Shown: in pieces, positions 1-6,405 of the stretch
Numbering within the stretch: the stretch's first letter is position 1
How the letters are laid out: each line of letters begins with the position of its first letter
Assembly (NCBI GenBank): GCA_014379235.1
Contig: JACMMD010000888.1
Coordinates: 1 to 9,477 of the forward strand
Length of the DNA: 9,477 nt
Source of the DNA: Anaerolineae bacterium
GTDB lineage: Bacteria > Chloroflexota > Anaerolineae > Aggregatilineales > Phototrophicaceae
Reading direction: 5' to 3'
Translations under genes and position numbers: made by a program
The notes under the pieces: generated by a model
What the model saw: the letters and a program-made list of their open reading frames with translations, nothing else
What the model was told of the DNA's origin: nothing
The model's database searches: none

Positions 1-483
1 ATCGGCTATTCCGTCCTGTACACCAGCGCCCTCGCCAAAGTTGGCGTGGACGAACTGCGCCAGCAGCTTCAAGGCAAAATATCGGCATTCACCGGCCCAT
101 CCGGTGTCGGCAAAACCAGCCTGCTCAACGCCGTTCAACCGGGGTTGGGGCGGGCCGTCAAGTCCGTCAGTGAGGCCCGCAAAGAGGGCATACACACCAC
201 CCGCGACAGCGCGCTGATTAAGCTCGAAGGCGGCGGTTATCTGGCGGATACGCCGGGACTTCGCACGCTTTCCATCTGGGATGTCGAACCCGAAGAACTC
301 GATGCCTATTTTATCGAGATCGCGCCATTGGTTTCGCAGTGTCGCTTTGGAGACTGTACTCACATCCATGAACCCGGTTGCAAAGTACGCGCCGCCGTTC
401 AAAGTGGTGAGGTGAGCAAGATTCGCTATCAAAGCTATCTACAATTACGTGAAGAACTTGAACAGGCTTATGCAGTCTATTAA
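1..483 (+). CDS. rsgA: Ribosome small-subunit-dependent GTPase A, C-terminal part (5' truncated)
   Basis: The frame is open from base 1 and ends at TAA 481-483, giving the last 160 residues. RsgA is a circularly permuted GTPase that helps mature the 30S ribosomal subunit in the cytoplasm. Visible in window residue numbering: a G5-like YTSA (7-10), the P-loop GPSGVGKT (32-39), the switch I region with HTTRD, the G3 motif DTPG (83-86), and the family's zinc-binding knuckle with C114, C119, H121 and C127 (spacing C-x4-C-x-H-x5-C) followed by the C-terminal helices. The N-terminal OB fold and the G4 (NKxD) motif lie upstream of the window. A GTG at 46 is internal, not the start. The circular order of motifs plus the Cys/His knuckle is diagnostic, so the call is firm. 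Confidence 0.96.
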   Translation: MGYSVLYTSALAKVGVDELRQQLQGKISAFTGPSGVGKTSLLNAVQPGLGRAVKSVSEARKEGIHTTRDSALIKLEGGGYLADTPGLRTLSIWDVEPEELDAYFIEIAPLVSQCRFGDCTHIHEPGCKVRAAVQSGEVSKIRYQSYLQLREELEQAYAVY

Positions 484-512
484 TCAACCCATCCGACGCG
501 TCACCTGCGCTT

Positions 513-1001
513 ATGTCTGACAACTACAGCTTATCTCGTGAAGATGCGCTCGGCGGCAGCAGCACCTTTCTCCGTCGAGCGCATATCGTTCTATTTGCCA
601 TCGAGACCCGTGCTAACCAGCTTGCAGCGCAGTCGCTTGTACCGCGCTGCCCCATAGTCGCCCCGTCAAGCCTTAGCAGCATTGAGCGTGAACAAGCCTT
701 TATGGGGGCTATCGCACAGGCGCGCGAGGCAACATCTAGCGTCAACATTCAAGACTTAGAGCGTCACGCGCGGCGCTGGTCGTTGCTCGTGTCATCACGA
801 GCGGCGGAACAAGCATCACTGGCCGCTGGTCAGGAACATAGCGACGCAGATCATTATTCAGGAACAGCGCTTCAACCTTGCCCATGGACAGTTTATTCAG
901 ACGCTATCGCCAACGGCAAATTGTGTCGAAATCCACTTCATCAACCACGCTCATTTGCCACCACGACCCCAACCCGCAAACGCATAGCGGCTCTACGCTA
1001 G
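513..1001 (+). CDS. Unrecognised 162-residue ORF, possibly a decayed or frameshifted gene
   Basis: ATG at 513 begins 29 bases after the rsgA stop and the frame ends at TAG 999-1001. I do not recognise the family. Residues 1 to about 105 look like a real soluble helical protein: FLRRAHIVLFAIETR, EREQAFMGAIAQAREAT, then IQDLERHARRW. After about residue 105 the composition changes to Pro/Thr/Arg/His-rich sequence without clear helices. Over the same bases, frame 1 is open from 760 to its TAG at 985-987 and reads more protein-like (IIIQEQRFNLAHGQFIQTL). That would fit a frameshift near 800-840, with the 3' part degenerate. There is no Shine-Dalgarno before the ATG, no signal peptide and no membrane segment. 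It could be an intact lineage-specific gene, a truncated remnant, or chance; the N-terminal half is the better supported. Confidence 0.4.
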   Translation: MSDNYSLSREDALGGSSTFLRRAHIVLFAIETRANQLAAQSLVPRCPIVAPSSLSSIEREQAFMGAIAQAREATSSVNIQDLERHARRWSLLVSSRAAEQASLAAGQEHSDADHYSGTALQPCPWTVYSDAIANGKLCRNPLHQPRSFATTTPTRKRIAALR

Positions 1002-1037
1002 AGTCGCTACACTTACCCCCATAAATTTTCCCTGTAA

Positions 1038-1057
1038 GGGCACGGCATGCTGTGCCC
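1038..1057. repeat. 20-bp palindrome, CATG-centred family, copy 1
   Basis: GGGCACGGCATGCTGTGCCC is an inverted repeat with one mismatched pair (G1044/T1051), flanked on the right by CTAC. It lies in the gap between the 513-1001 ORF and trpB2. It shares length, the CATG centre, GGGC/GCCC ends and the CTAC flank with the palindromes at 5071-5090 and 6376-6395. It would form a stable hairpin in RNA but has no T-run after it, so a terminator role is not shown. Confidence 0.75.
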
Positions 1058-1088
1058 CTACCGTATCGCTTTTCACTAGATAATTGAC

Positions 1089-1093
1089 AGGAG
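1089..1093 (+). promoter_or_regulatory. Shine-Dalgarno site deciding the trpB2 start
   Basis: AGGAG lies 8 bases before ATG 1102. This selects 1102 over the in-frame TTG at 1084, which lies upstream of the site and cannot use it. Confidence 0.8.
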
Positions 1094-1101
1094 CATTCTT
1101 T

Positions 1102-2466
1102 ATGTCTGACGCTGTTGTTCGCTTCGATTTACCGCAGTCCGAAATCCCACACTCGTGGTACAACATTCAAGCTGACCTACCTCGACCTCTGCCGCCTGTG
1201 CTGCATCCCGGCACGAAGCAGCCCGTCGGCCCAGATGATCTCGCGCCGTTGTTCCCGATGGCGCTGATCGGTCAGGAAGTCAGCCGGGATCGCTACATCG
1301 ACATCCCCGAAGAAGTGCGTGAGATTTACAAGCTGTGGCGTCCGACACCGCTGTTACGCGCCCGTCGTTTAGAAAAAGCGCTCGATACACCCGCGCACAT
1401 CTACTACAAATATGAAGGTGTCTCGCCAAGCGGCAGCCACAAGCTGAACACCGCTACTGCCCAAGCCTACTACAACAAGCAGGAAGGCGTCACCGGACTG
1501 ACCACTGAAACAGGCGCGGGACAATGGGGCACGGCCATTTCTCAGGCGTGCAGTTTCTTCGGCATGGAATGTTTCGTCTACATGGTGAAGATCAGCTACC
1601 AACAGAAGCCCTACCGCCGTGCCATTATGCAAGTGTTCGGTGCATCGGTCACGGCCAGCCCAAGCGACACCACCAATTCAGGCCGTTCGGTTCTCGCCCG
1701 TGACCCCAACAGCACAGGTTCGCTGGGCATCGCTATCAGCGAAGCGGTTGAAGCAGCGGCCACCAGCGGCGGCAAATATAAATACGCGCTCGGCTCGGTG
1801 CTGAACCATGTGCTGATGCACCAGACCGTCATCGGGCAAGAATGCCTCAAGCAGATGGAACTCGCGGGTGAATACCCTGATGTCATCGTCGCGCCTGCTG
1901 GCGGCGGCAGTAACTTCGCCGGAATAGGAGTGCCGTTCGTCCATCAAAACTTGACCAACGGCAAAAACACCCGCATCGTCGCCGTCGAGCCTTCTGCCTG
2001 CCCCAGCCTGACACGCGGCATCTATGCCTATGATTTTGGTGATTCGGTGGGCGTTGCGCCGCTGGTGAAGATGTACACACTCGGCCACAATTTTGTTCCA
2101 GCGCCGCTCCATGCGGGCGGGCTGCGTTATCACGGCATGGCCAGCATCGTCTGTGAACTGTACGATCAAGGCTTGATCGAAGCCCGGGCGATCCCGCAGC
2201 TAGAGACCTTCAGCGCCGCGATGACCTTCGCCCGCACCGAAGGCATCGTGCCCGCGCCCGAAGCCGCACACGCCATCGCAGGTGTGATCCAAGAAGCCAA
2301 TGCTGCCAGAGAATCCGGTGATAAGCGCGTGATTCTGTTCAACCTGTGCGGTCATGGTCACTTCGACATGAGCGCCTACGATGCCTACTTGGCCGGCCAG
2401 CTTACCGATTACGATCTACCGCAGGAAGAAATCGACGCTGCGGTGGCCGCGCTGCCCGTCGTCTAA
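1102..2466 (+). CDS. trpB: Tryptophan synthase beta-like enzyme (TrpB2 type)
   Basis: A 454-residue PLP enzyme of the TrpB2 branch, condensing indole with L-serine to give tryptophan in the cytoplasm. TrpB2 proteins are longer than canonical TrpB (about 400 residues) and often lack a neighbouring trpA; none is seen here. Visible features: an N-terminal extension rich in Pro (HSWYNIQADLPRPLPPVLHPG), WRPTPLLRARRLEKAL, the PLP-lysine motif GSHKLNTA with K114 as the Schiff-base lysine, ETGAGQWG (the catalytic-Glu region), the phosphate-binding GGGSN at 267-271, and a C-terminal NLCGHGHFD starting at N414. Start chosen from the AGGAG site. Without a TrpA partner it may salvage free indole, or may pair with TrpA encoded elsewhere; that part is inference. 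The gene looks intact. Confidence 0.96.
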   Translation: MSDAVVRFDLPQSEIPHSWYNIQADLPRPLPPVLHPGTKQPVGPDDLAPLFPMALIGQEVSRDRYIDIPEEVREIYKLWRPTPLLRARRLEKALDTPAHIYYKYEGVSPSGSHKLNTATAQAYYNKQEGVTGLTTETGAGQWGTAISQACSFFGMECFVYMVKISYQQKPYRRAIMQVFGASVTASPSDTTNSGRSVLARDPNSTGSLGIAISEAVEAAATSGGKYKYALGSVLNHVLMHQTVIGQECLKQMELAGEYPDVIVAPAGGGSNFAGIGVPFVHQNLTNGKNTRIVAVEPSACPSLTRGIYAYDFGDSVGVAPLVKMYTLGHNFVPAPLHAGGLRYHGMASIVCELYDQGLIEARAIPQLETFSAAMTFARTEGIVPAPEAAHAIAGVIQEANAARESGDKRVILFNLCGHGHFDMSAYDAYLAGQLTDYDLPQEEIDAAVAALPVV

Positions 2467-2487
2467 CCACATCTCACTCTCAAAAGC

Positions 2488-2558
2488 GGTGTTAAAGTCC
2501 CTCCTCGCTTGCGGGGAGGGATTTAGGATGGGGTTAATGCCCTCCTTTTATTAACACC
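2488..2558. repeat. Nested inverted repeat after trpB2, possible terminator or mobile palindrome
   Basis: An outer 8-bp perfect inverted repeat, GGTGTTAA (2488-2495) and TTAACACC (2551-2558), encloses a strong hairpin at 2498-2521 (11-bp arms TCCCTCCTCGC and GCGGGGAGGGA, one G-T pair, TT loop). A third segment, CCCTCC at 2540-2545 followed by TTTT, could pair instead with GGAGGG at 2515-2520, giving a terminator-like alternative fold. Placed 22 bases after the trpB2 stop, it may end that transcript. The symmetrical nested layout also fits a small palindromic element. Confidence 0.6.
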
Positions 2559-2570
2559 CAATAATAGTGA

Positions 2571-2599
2571 TTAGCCTGTTCTGCCTAATTCGTTATAAT
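2571..2599 (+). promoter_or_regulatory. Predicted sigma70-type promoter for the kinase gene
   Basis: TTAGCC (2571-2576) and a perfect TATAAT (2594-2599) are separated by 17 bases, in an AT-rich stretch between the trpB2 hairpin and the kinase. Transcription would start near 2606, leaving a leader of about 80 bases. The -35 is weak, but the -10 and spacing are ideal. Confidence 0.55.
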
Positions 2600-2684
2600 A
2601 AATCTGTATCTAATAAATATTTCGTTCACTATACAAAGGGTTCTTCCCAATTTTAGCGTTAGAATCAACCAATTTGAAAAGGGA

Positions 2685-5003
2685 ATGACGGTGGCAACCT
2701 CTCTAATTGGGCGTAAACTCGGCAAATACGAGATCGTCGAACTGCTAGGCCGTGGCGGTATGGCAACCGTCTACAAGGCTTATCAGCAAGAGGTTGATCG
2801 TTTCGTGGCGATTAAAGTTTTGCCGCCGCATCCGGGGCAAGACGCTGCTTTCATTGACCGCTTCCGCTTAGAGGCGCGCACGATTGCCCGCCTCCAACAC
2901 CCGCATATTCTCCCGCTTTACGACTATGGCGATCAAGACGATATTCTGTTCTTGGTGATGGCTTTTGTCAGCGGCGGCTCACTTGGCGAACGCATCGCAC
3001 GCGGGCCTATGCCGCTGGCTGAGGTCGAAATCGTGCTGCGACAGGTAGCCTCGGCGCTGGATTATGCCCACCGACAGGGCGTGATTCACCGTGATGTCAA
3101 ACCGGGAAACATCCTGCTCGATGGCGAAGGTCATGCGCTGCTGGCCGACTTCGGCCTCGTGCGTATCGCTGAGGCTGACACCAACCTGACTGCCAGCGGC
3201 GGCATTCTCGGCACACCGGCCTATATGTCGCCGGAACAGGGCCAAGGCATGGCCGTCGCTCCAAGCATCGACGTTTACGCGCTCGGCGTGGTCGTCTACG
3301 AGATGATTACCGGCAAGCAGCCCTACACCGCCGAAACCGCCATGCAGATCGTCATCAAGCACATCACCGACCCAATACCGGATATACGCGCCGCCGTCGA
3401 TGGACTGCCAGCATCCCTTCAAGACGTCATTGAGCGAGCGCTGTGGAAAGACCCTGAGCAGCGTTACCCGACTGCGACGGAATTCGCACGGGATTTCACC
3501 CGCGCCATTCACAGTGACGACTCGTATCCCCGCGTCGAAGCGGGTATGGATCGCCTGTCCAACACGACTGTCGGCGGTTTTGACCCCGGTAGAACGGGCA
3601 CGGCTTTAGGATCACTGCCCAGTACACTGCCGCTGGGCCCGCAAAGCCAGCGCACACAGCCGGCCATTCCCGGATCAGGCGAAACCACTATCGTCATGCA
3701 GCAGGGCACAAACCCGCTGCTTTTGTTGGGCGGTTTTGCGGTGATCGCCGCGCTGATGGTCATCGTCGTGCTGATTGTGTTGAGTAGTCAAAACCCGGAC
3801 GGCATCACGCCAACAACCATCGCCACAGAGGACGAAGCAACCCAAGAAGTTGTGCCCGCTGCGCCCACGTCAATCCCCATCCCTTCGTTTGGACGCTTGA
3901 GTTACAACGCTAGCACCGCTGACACCATTGGTGACTCGGTGACGCTCCAGCTTGAAGGTCTGGTGCCGCCGACAGGAGGGCGAACCTACGTTGCATGGCT
4001 GCAAAACACGACTGACGGCGCTTTTATCAATCTCGGTGAGGTTTCGCTGGATGCGCTTGGCAACGGCGCACTCGCTTATAACGACAGCGAAAGCCGCGTA
4101 TTGCCCGCAAATTTCAATGCCATCCTCATCACGCTGCAAGAAGATGCTGACAATGGCCCAAGTGAAGATGTCGTTTACAGCGGCAGCGTTCCGCCATCTG
4201 TAAGCACCGCGCTCACCGAGATTTTCATTGCATCACCCGATGGATTGAACGGTGGCAGCTTGCTCGAAGGCGCGCTCACCGAAGCTGGAACCGCCGCCAA
4301 CCACAGCGGATTAGCGCAGCAGGCAACCAACGTCGGCGGGCTGCATACCCACGCTGAACACACCATCAACATTTTGAACGGTGAGCGTGAGCAGGTCGAT
4401 TACGATGGCAATGGCCGCGCCGATAATCCGGGTCGTGGCATTGGCGTCTACGTATTCCTAGACGACATTGAAGCCAATCTAGAAGAAGCCATAGCCGCGC
4501 CGGACGCTGCGTTCACCTTGCAGCGCGATGCCGAGTTCATCCGCATCTGCCTCGAAAACGCCCGTCTGTGGGCCGATCAAGTGGTCAGCATTGAGCAGGA
4601 ATTGGTCATCGCGCCAGACCCTGCCGCCGTCGCGCCTGACGCTGAACGAGCGGTCTCGCTGGCCAATGCGCTGTTAAGTGGTCAAGACGCTAACGAGAAC
4701 GGCCAGATCGAAGCCTTTGAGGAAGAATGCGGCTTGCAGCAGATCAGCACTTTCGGCGTTCTGTTTGGCAGTATGGACATTCAGCGCGGCCCTCTTCCCG
4801 AAAATATGCGTATAGCGCCATTGTCAGCGTCAAACGTCCCTAACGGCGACGACGAGAGTACCACCGACGCGACACAAGAAGCATCAACGGCAGCGGTCAC
4901 TGAGGAAAACACCGAAGCGCCGCAGGCGACGACAGCCGCAACCGAAGCCGTCACCGCTGAACCCGCCACTGACACCGACGCTGTGCCCACGCCGATGGGC
5001 TAG
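2685..5003 (+). CDS. Transmembrane Ser/Thr protein kinase (PknB type) with RskA-like and EF-hand-like outer domain
   Basis: A 772-residue receptor-like kinase. Kinase domain about 14-275: glycine loop GRGGMATVY (22-30), ATP lysine K44, alpha-C Glu E63, catalytic loop HRDVKPGN (135-142, base D137), DFG (155-157), GTPAYMSPE (176-184) and D196 of the F helix; all key residues are present, so it should be active. A Ser/Thr/Pro linker (about 290-340) leads to one membrane helix (about 344-367). The outer part has a Thr/Pro stretch, a beta-rich domain (about 402-504) resembling the RskA C-terminal fold (TYVAWLQ, LGEVSLDALGNG, AILITLQED), then a helical region with AEHTINILNG, a DYDGNG loop (572-577) and a canonical EF-hand loop D668 to E679. 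The tail from 721 is Thr/Ala/Glu-rich low complexity. AAAAGGGA touches ATG 2685, so GTG 2691, six bases downstream of it, may be the true start. The ligand is unknown. Confidence 0.94.
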   Translation: MTVATSLIGRKLGKYEIVELLGRGGMATVYKAYQQEVDRFVAIKVLPPHPGQDAAFIDRFRLEARTIARLQHPHILPLYDYGDQDDILFLVMAFVSGGSLGERIARGPMPLAEVEIVLRQVASALDYAHRQGVIHRDVKPGNILLDGEGHALLADFGLVRIAEADTNLTASGGILGTPAYMSPEQGQGMAVAPSIDVYALGVVVYEMITGKQPYTAETAMQIVIKHITDPIPDIRAAVDGLPASLQDVIERALWKDPEQRYPTATEFARDFTRAIHSDDSYPRVEAGMDRLSNTTVGGFDPGRTGTALGSLPSTLPLGPQSQRTQPAIPGSGETTIVMQQGTNPLLLLGGFAVIAALMVIVVLIVLSSQNPDGITPTTIATEDEATQEVVPAAPTSIPIPSFGRLSYNASTADTIGDSVTLQLEGLVPPTGGRTYVAWLQNTTDGAFINLGEVSLDALGNGALAYNDSESRVLPANFNAILITLQEDADNGPSEDVVYSGSVPPSVSTALTEIFIASPDGLNGGSLLEGALTEAGTAANHSGLAQQATNVGGLHTHAEHTINILNGEREQVDYDGNGRADNPGRGIGVYVFLDDIEANLEEAIAAPDAAFTLQRDAEFIRICLENARLWADQVVSIEQELVIAPDPAAVAPDAERAVSLANALLSGQDANENGQIEAFEEECGLQQISTFGVLFGSMDIQRGPLPENMRIAPLSASNVPNGDDESTTDATQEASTAAVTEENTEAPQATTAATEAVTAEPATDTDAVPTPMG

Positions 5004-5070
5004 TCACCGAAAGCTGTCACTTTTGCGCCATTTCTTAGCATCCCGCGTTATGCACTTCACCAACGCAAAC

Positions 5071-5090
5071 GGGCGACACATGTGTCGCCC
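5071..5090. repeat. 20-bp perfect palindrome, CATG-centred family, copy 2
   Basis: GGGCGACACATGTGTCGCCC equals its own reverse complement and is followed by CTAC. It lies 67 bases after the kinase stop and upstream of the preferred start of the WD40 lipoprotein. An in-frame ATG at its centre (5080) is an unlikely start because it would put a long non-signal sequence before the lipoprotein signal. It may modulate read-through between kinase and lipoprotein. Confidence 0.8.
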
Positions 5091-5129
5091 CTACGTGATT
5101 TCAAAATTCGTTGGAGATGCTACACTGTC

Positions 5130-5196
5130 TCGAACCTCGAACCTCGTGCCTCGAACCTTATTACGCTTTACTCTGTACGCTGTACTCTATACTTCT
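5130..5196. repeat. Heptad tandem repeats: four TCGNNCC units, then five TACNCTN-like units
   Basis: Units at 5130, 5137, 5144 and 5151 read TCGAACC, TCGAACC, TCGTGCC, TCGAACC. After a TTAT linker (5158-5161), units starting at 5162, 5169, 5176, 5183 and 5190 read TACGCTT, TACTCTG, TACGCTG, TACTCTA, TACTTCT. The 7-bp periodicity is exact, without indels inside each series. They resemble the short tandemly repeated heptads (STRRs) known from cyanobacteria. The array overlaps the start and signal peptide of the WD40 lipoprotein. The TCGNNCC part recurs in reverse orientation at 9006-9033. Confidence 0.85.
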
Positions 5197-6375
5197 CTCA
5201 TTCTCACCGCCTGCATCCCGAATAACAACACCACTCCCGGCGTGGCTACCCCCAACGGGCGCAACCCCGCACCGCTGCCCGCGCCAACATGGGTCGAAGC
5301 GGGTGTGCCGATCTCGCTGGACAACATCACAGAGATTGCCTATCTTGGTCGATTGGATGTTGCTGGCGATTCAGGCACGGTCTTTAATCACGCCTTCGCG
5401 CCTGATGCGACGCGCCTTATCGGCCTCAACGATCAGCAGTTGGTGGCGTGGGATTTGCTCACCGGACAGCTTGCATTCAGCACCGCCCGCCAACAGTCCA
5501 ACCTCGTCTACTATTCGCCCGATAAAACCGAACTTTACGCGATAGCACCTGATGGAACGGTCAGCGTTTACGACGCCACTCGTGGCACGTTGATAACGAC
5601 ATTTCGCGGCCACCCGTCCTACAACGAAACCGCTGCTTATTACGCGGACGAAGGTTGGCTGGCGCTCGGCGGGCTGGATGGTGAAGTCAAAGTGTGGGAC
5701 ACGCTCGAACGTGTATCAATGGTCACGTTCCGCGCCCAAGAACTGCGAATAACCGCGCTGGAATTTTCGCCGGATGGAACGCTGCTGGCAGCGGGCGGTG
5801 ACGATAACACGGTCAGCCTGTGGAACTGGCGCGAGCGGACGCAAACTTCTGTAGCGAATGTCGATGTGGGGCTAACGCCGATTAACTTCGCTTTTCCACC
5901 ATCTGATGCCGCTTACGAGCCACAGTTCGCCGTTGGCACAATCCGCAACCTGCGCCTTCTGGATGCCAGTACGGGTGCCAGCCTGCACATCTTGGAGGCG
6001 GGCAATGGCGGTTCACAGATTTTGAGCTATTCGCCTGATGGCCGCTCTCTGGTGACAGGCGGCGGCGATTTAGGGATGCGCCTCTGGAATCCGGCGAATG
6101 GCACTCTGCTGGCCGAACTGCCTGAATCAACGGGATTCCGCGTCTCTGCCGCCTTTTCGCCGGACAGCCGTGTGCTGGCGACAACCGTATTCGACGGGCA
6201 AGTCAACCTGTGGGACATCACGCAAATCACGGGCAGCACCGTCCAGCGCGCTCAACTCGATGTCGGCACTGACCAGATCATCGACTCCGACTGGTCATCC
6301 GATGGACGCTTGCTGACACTGTTCGATGCCACCGGCCCGATTTACATTTGGGGAATTGGGGCAGCTAACCCGTAG
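5146..6375 (+). CDS. WD40 beta-propeller lipoprotein
   Basis: From GTG 5146 this is 409 residues. It opens with a lipoprotein signal peptide: basic start MPRTLLR, hydrophobic core, lipobox LTAC with the lipidated cysteine at residue 23 (codon 5212-5214), then an Asn/Thr/Pro linker. The mature part is a beta-propeller; I count eight WD-like units, each with an SPDG-type turn and a WD-like end (for example EFSPDGTLLAAGGDDNTVSLW, split here as EFSPDGTLL then AAGGDDNTVSLW), so seven or eight blades. It should sit on the outer face of the membrane as a binding scaffold. The frame also stays open back to TTG 5023, ATG 5050 and ATG 5080, but those starts add 22-41 residues ahead of the signal peptide and run through the palindrome. 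No start has a good Shine-Dalgarno. It follows the kinase on the same strand and may be co-transcribed. The stop TAG is in the flank of a palindrome. Confidence 0.88.
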   Translation: MPRTLLRFTLYAVLYTSLILTACIPNNNTTPGVATPNGRNPAPLPAPTWVEAGVPISLDNITEIAYLGRLDVAGDSGTVFNHAFAPDATRLIGLNDQQLVAWDLLTGQLAFSTARQQSNLVYYSPDKTELYAIAPDGTVSVYDATRGTLITTFRGHPSYNETAAYYADEGWLALGGLDGEVKVWDTLERVSMVTFRAQELRITALEFSPDGTLLAAGGDDNTVSLWNWRERTQTSVANVDVGLTPINFAFPPSDAAYEPQFAVGTIRNLRLLDASTGASLHILEAGNGGSQILSYSPDGRSLVTGGGDLGMRLWNPANGTLLAELPESTGFRVSAAFSPDSRVLATTVFDGQVNLWDITQITGSTVQRAQLDVGTDQIIDSDWSSDGRLLTLFDATGPIYIWGIGAANP

Positions 6376-6398
6376 GGGCGAGGCATGACTCGCCCGTA
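6372..6398. repeat. CATG-centred palindrome copy 3, between convergent genes
   Basis: GGGCGAGGCATGACTCGCCC (6376-6395), with one mismatched pair beside the CATG centre, preceded by GTAG and followed by GTA. It supplies the TAG stop of the WD40 gene (6373-6375) and ends 8 bases before the deformylase stop on the other strand. This is the usual place for a bidirectional terminator, although there is no strong T-run on either side. Confidence 0.75.
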
Positions 6399-6405
6399 TC
6401 TCTGT

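Noticed and set aside
1084..1101. TTG 1084 as trpB2 start, and TTGACA at 1084-1089 as a -35 box
   Set aside because: The AGGAG site fits ATG 1102, and a -35 at 1084 would put the transcript start inside the gene.
1369..2169. Minus-strand open frames across trpB2 (1369-1632, 1611-1886, 1678-2169)
   Set aside because: They lie wholly inside a clear trpB2 gene, lack recognisable motifs, and are open because of the codon use of the gene on the other strand.
2979..3512. 177-residue minus-strand frame opposite the kinase domain
   Set aside because: It mirrors the conserved kinase motifs and contains no protein features of its own.
5023..5145. Upstream in-frame extension of the WD40 protein to TTG 5023, ATG 5050 or ATG 5080
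   Set aside because: It would place 22-41 residues in front of the lipoprotein signal and translate through a perfect palindrome; GTG 5146 gives a textbook signal length. The choice is not proved.
5130..5196. Heptads as CRISPR repeats or as replication-origin iterons
   Set aside because: Units are only 7 bp and directly adjacent with no spacers, and there is no cas gene, replication-initiator gene or DnaA-box cluster nearby.
5111..5545. Second plus-strand frame (144 residues) overlapping the start of the WD40 gene
   Set aside because: Its hydrophobic start comes from the heptad repeats, but no lipobox or domain follows and the WD40 frame is clearly the coding one.
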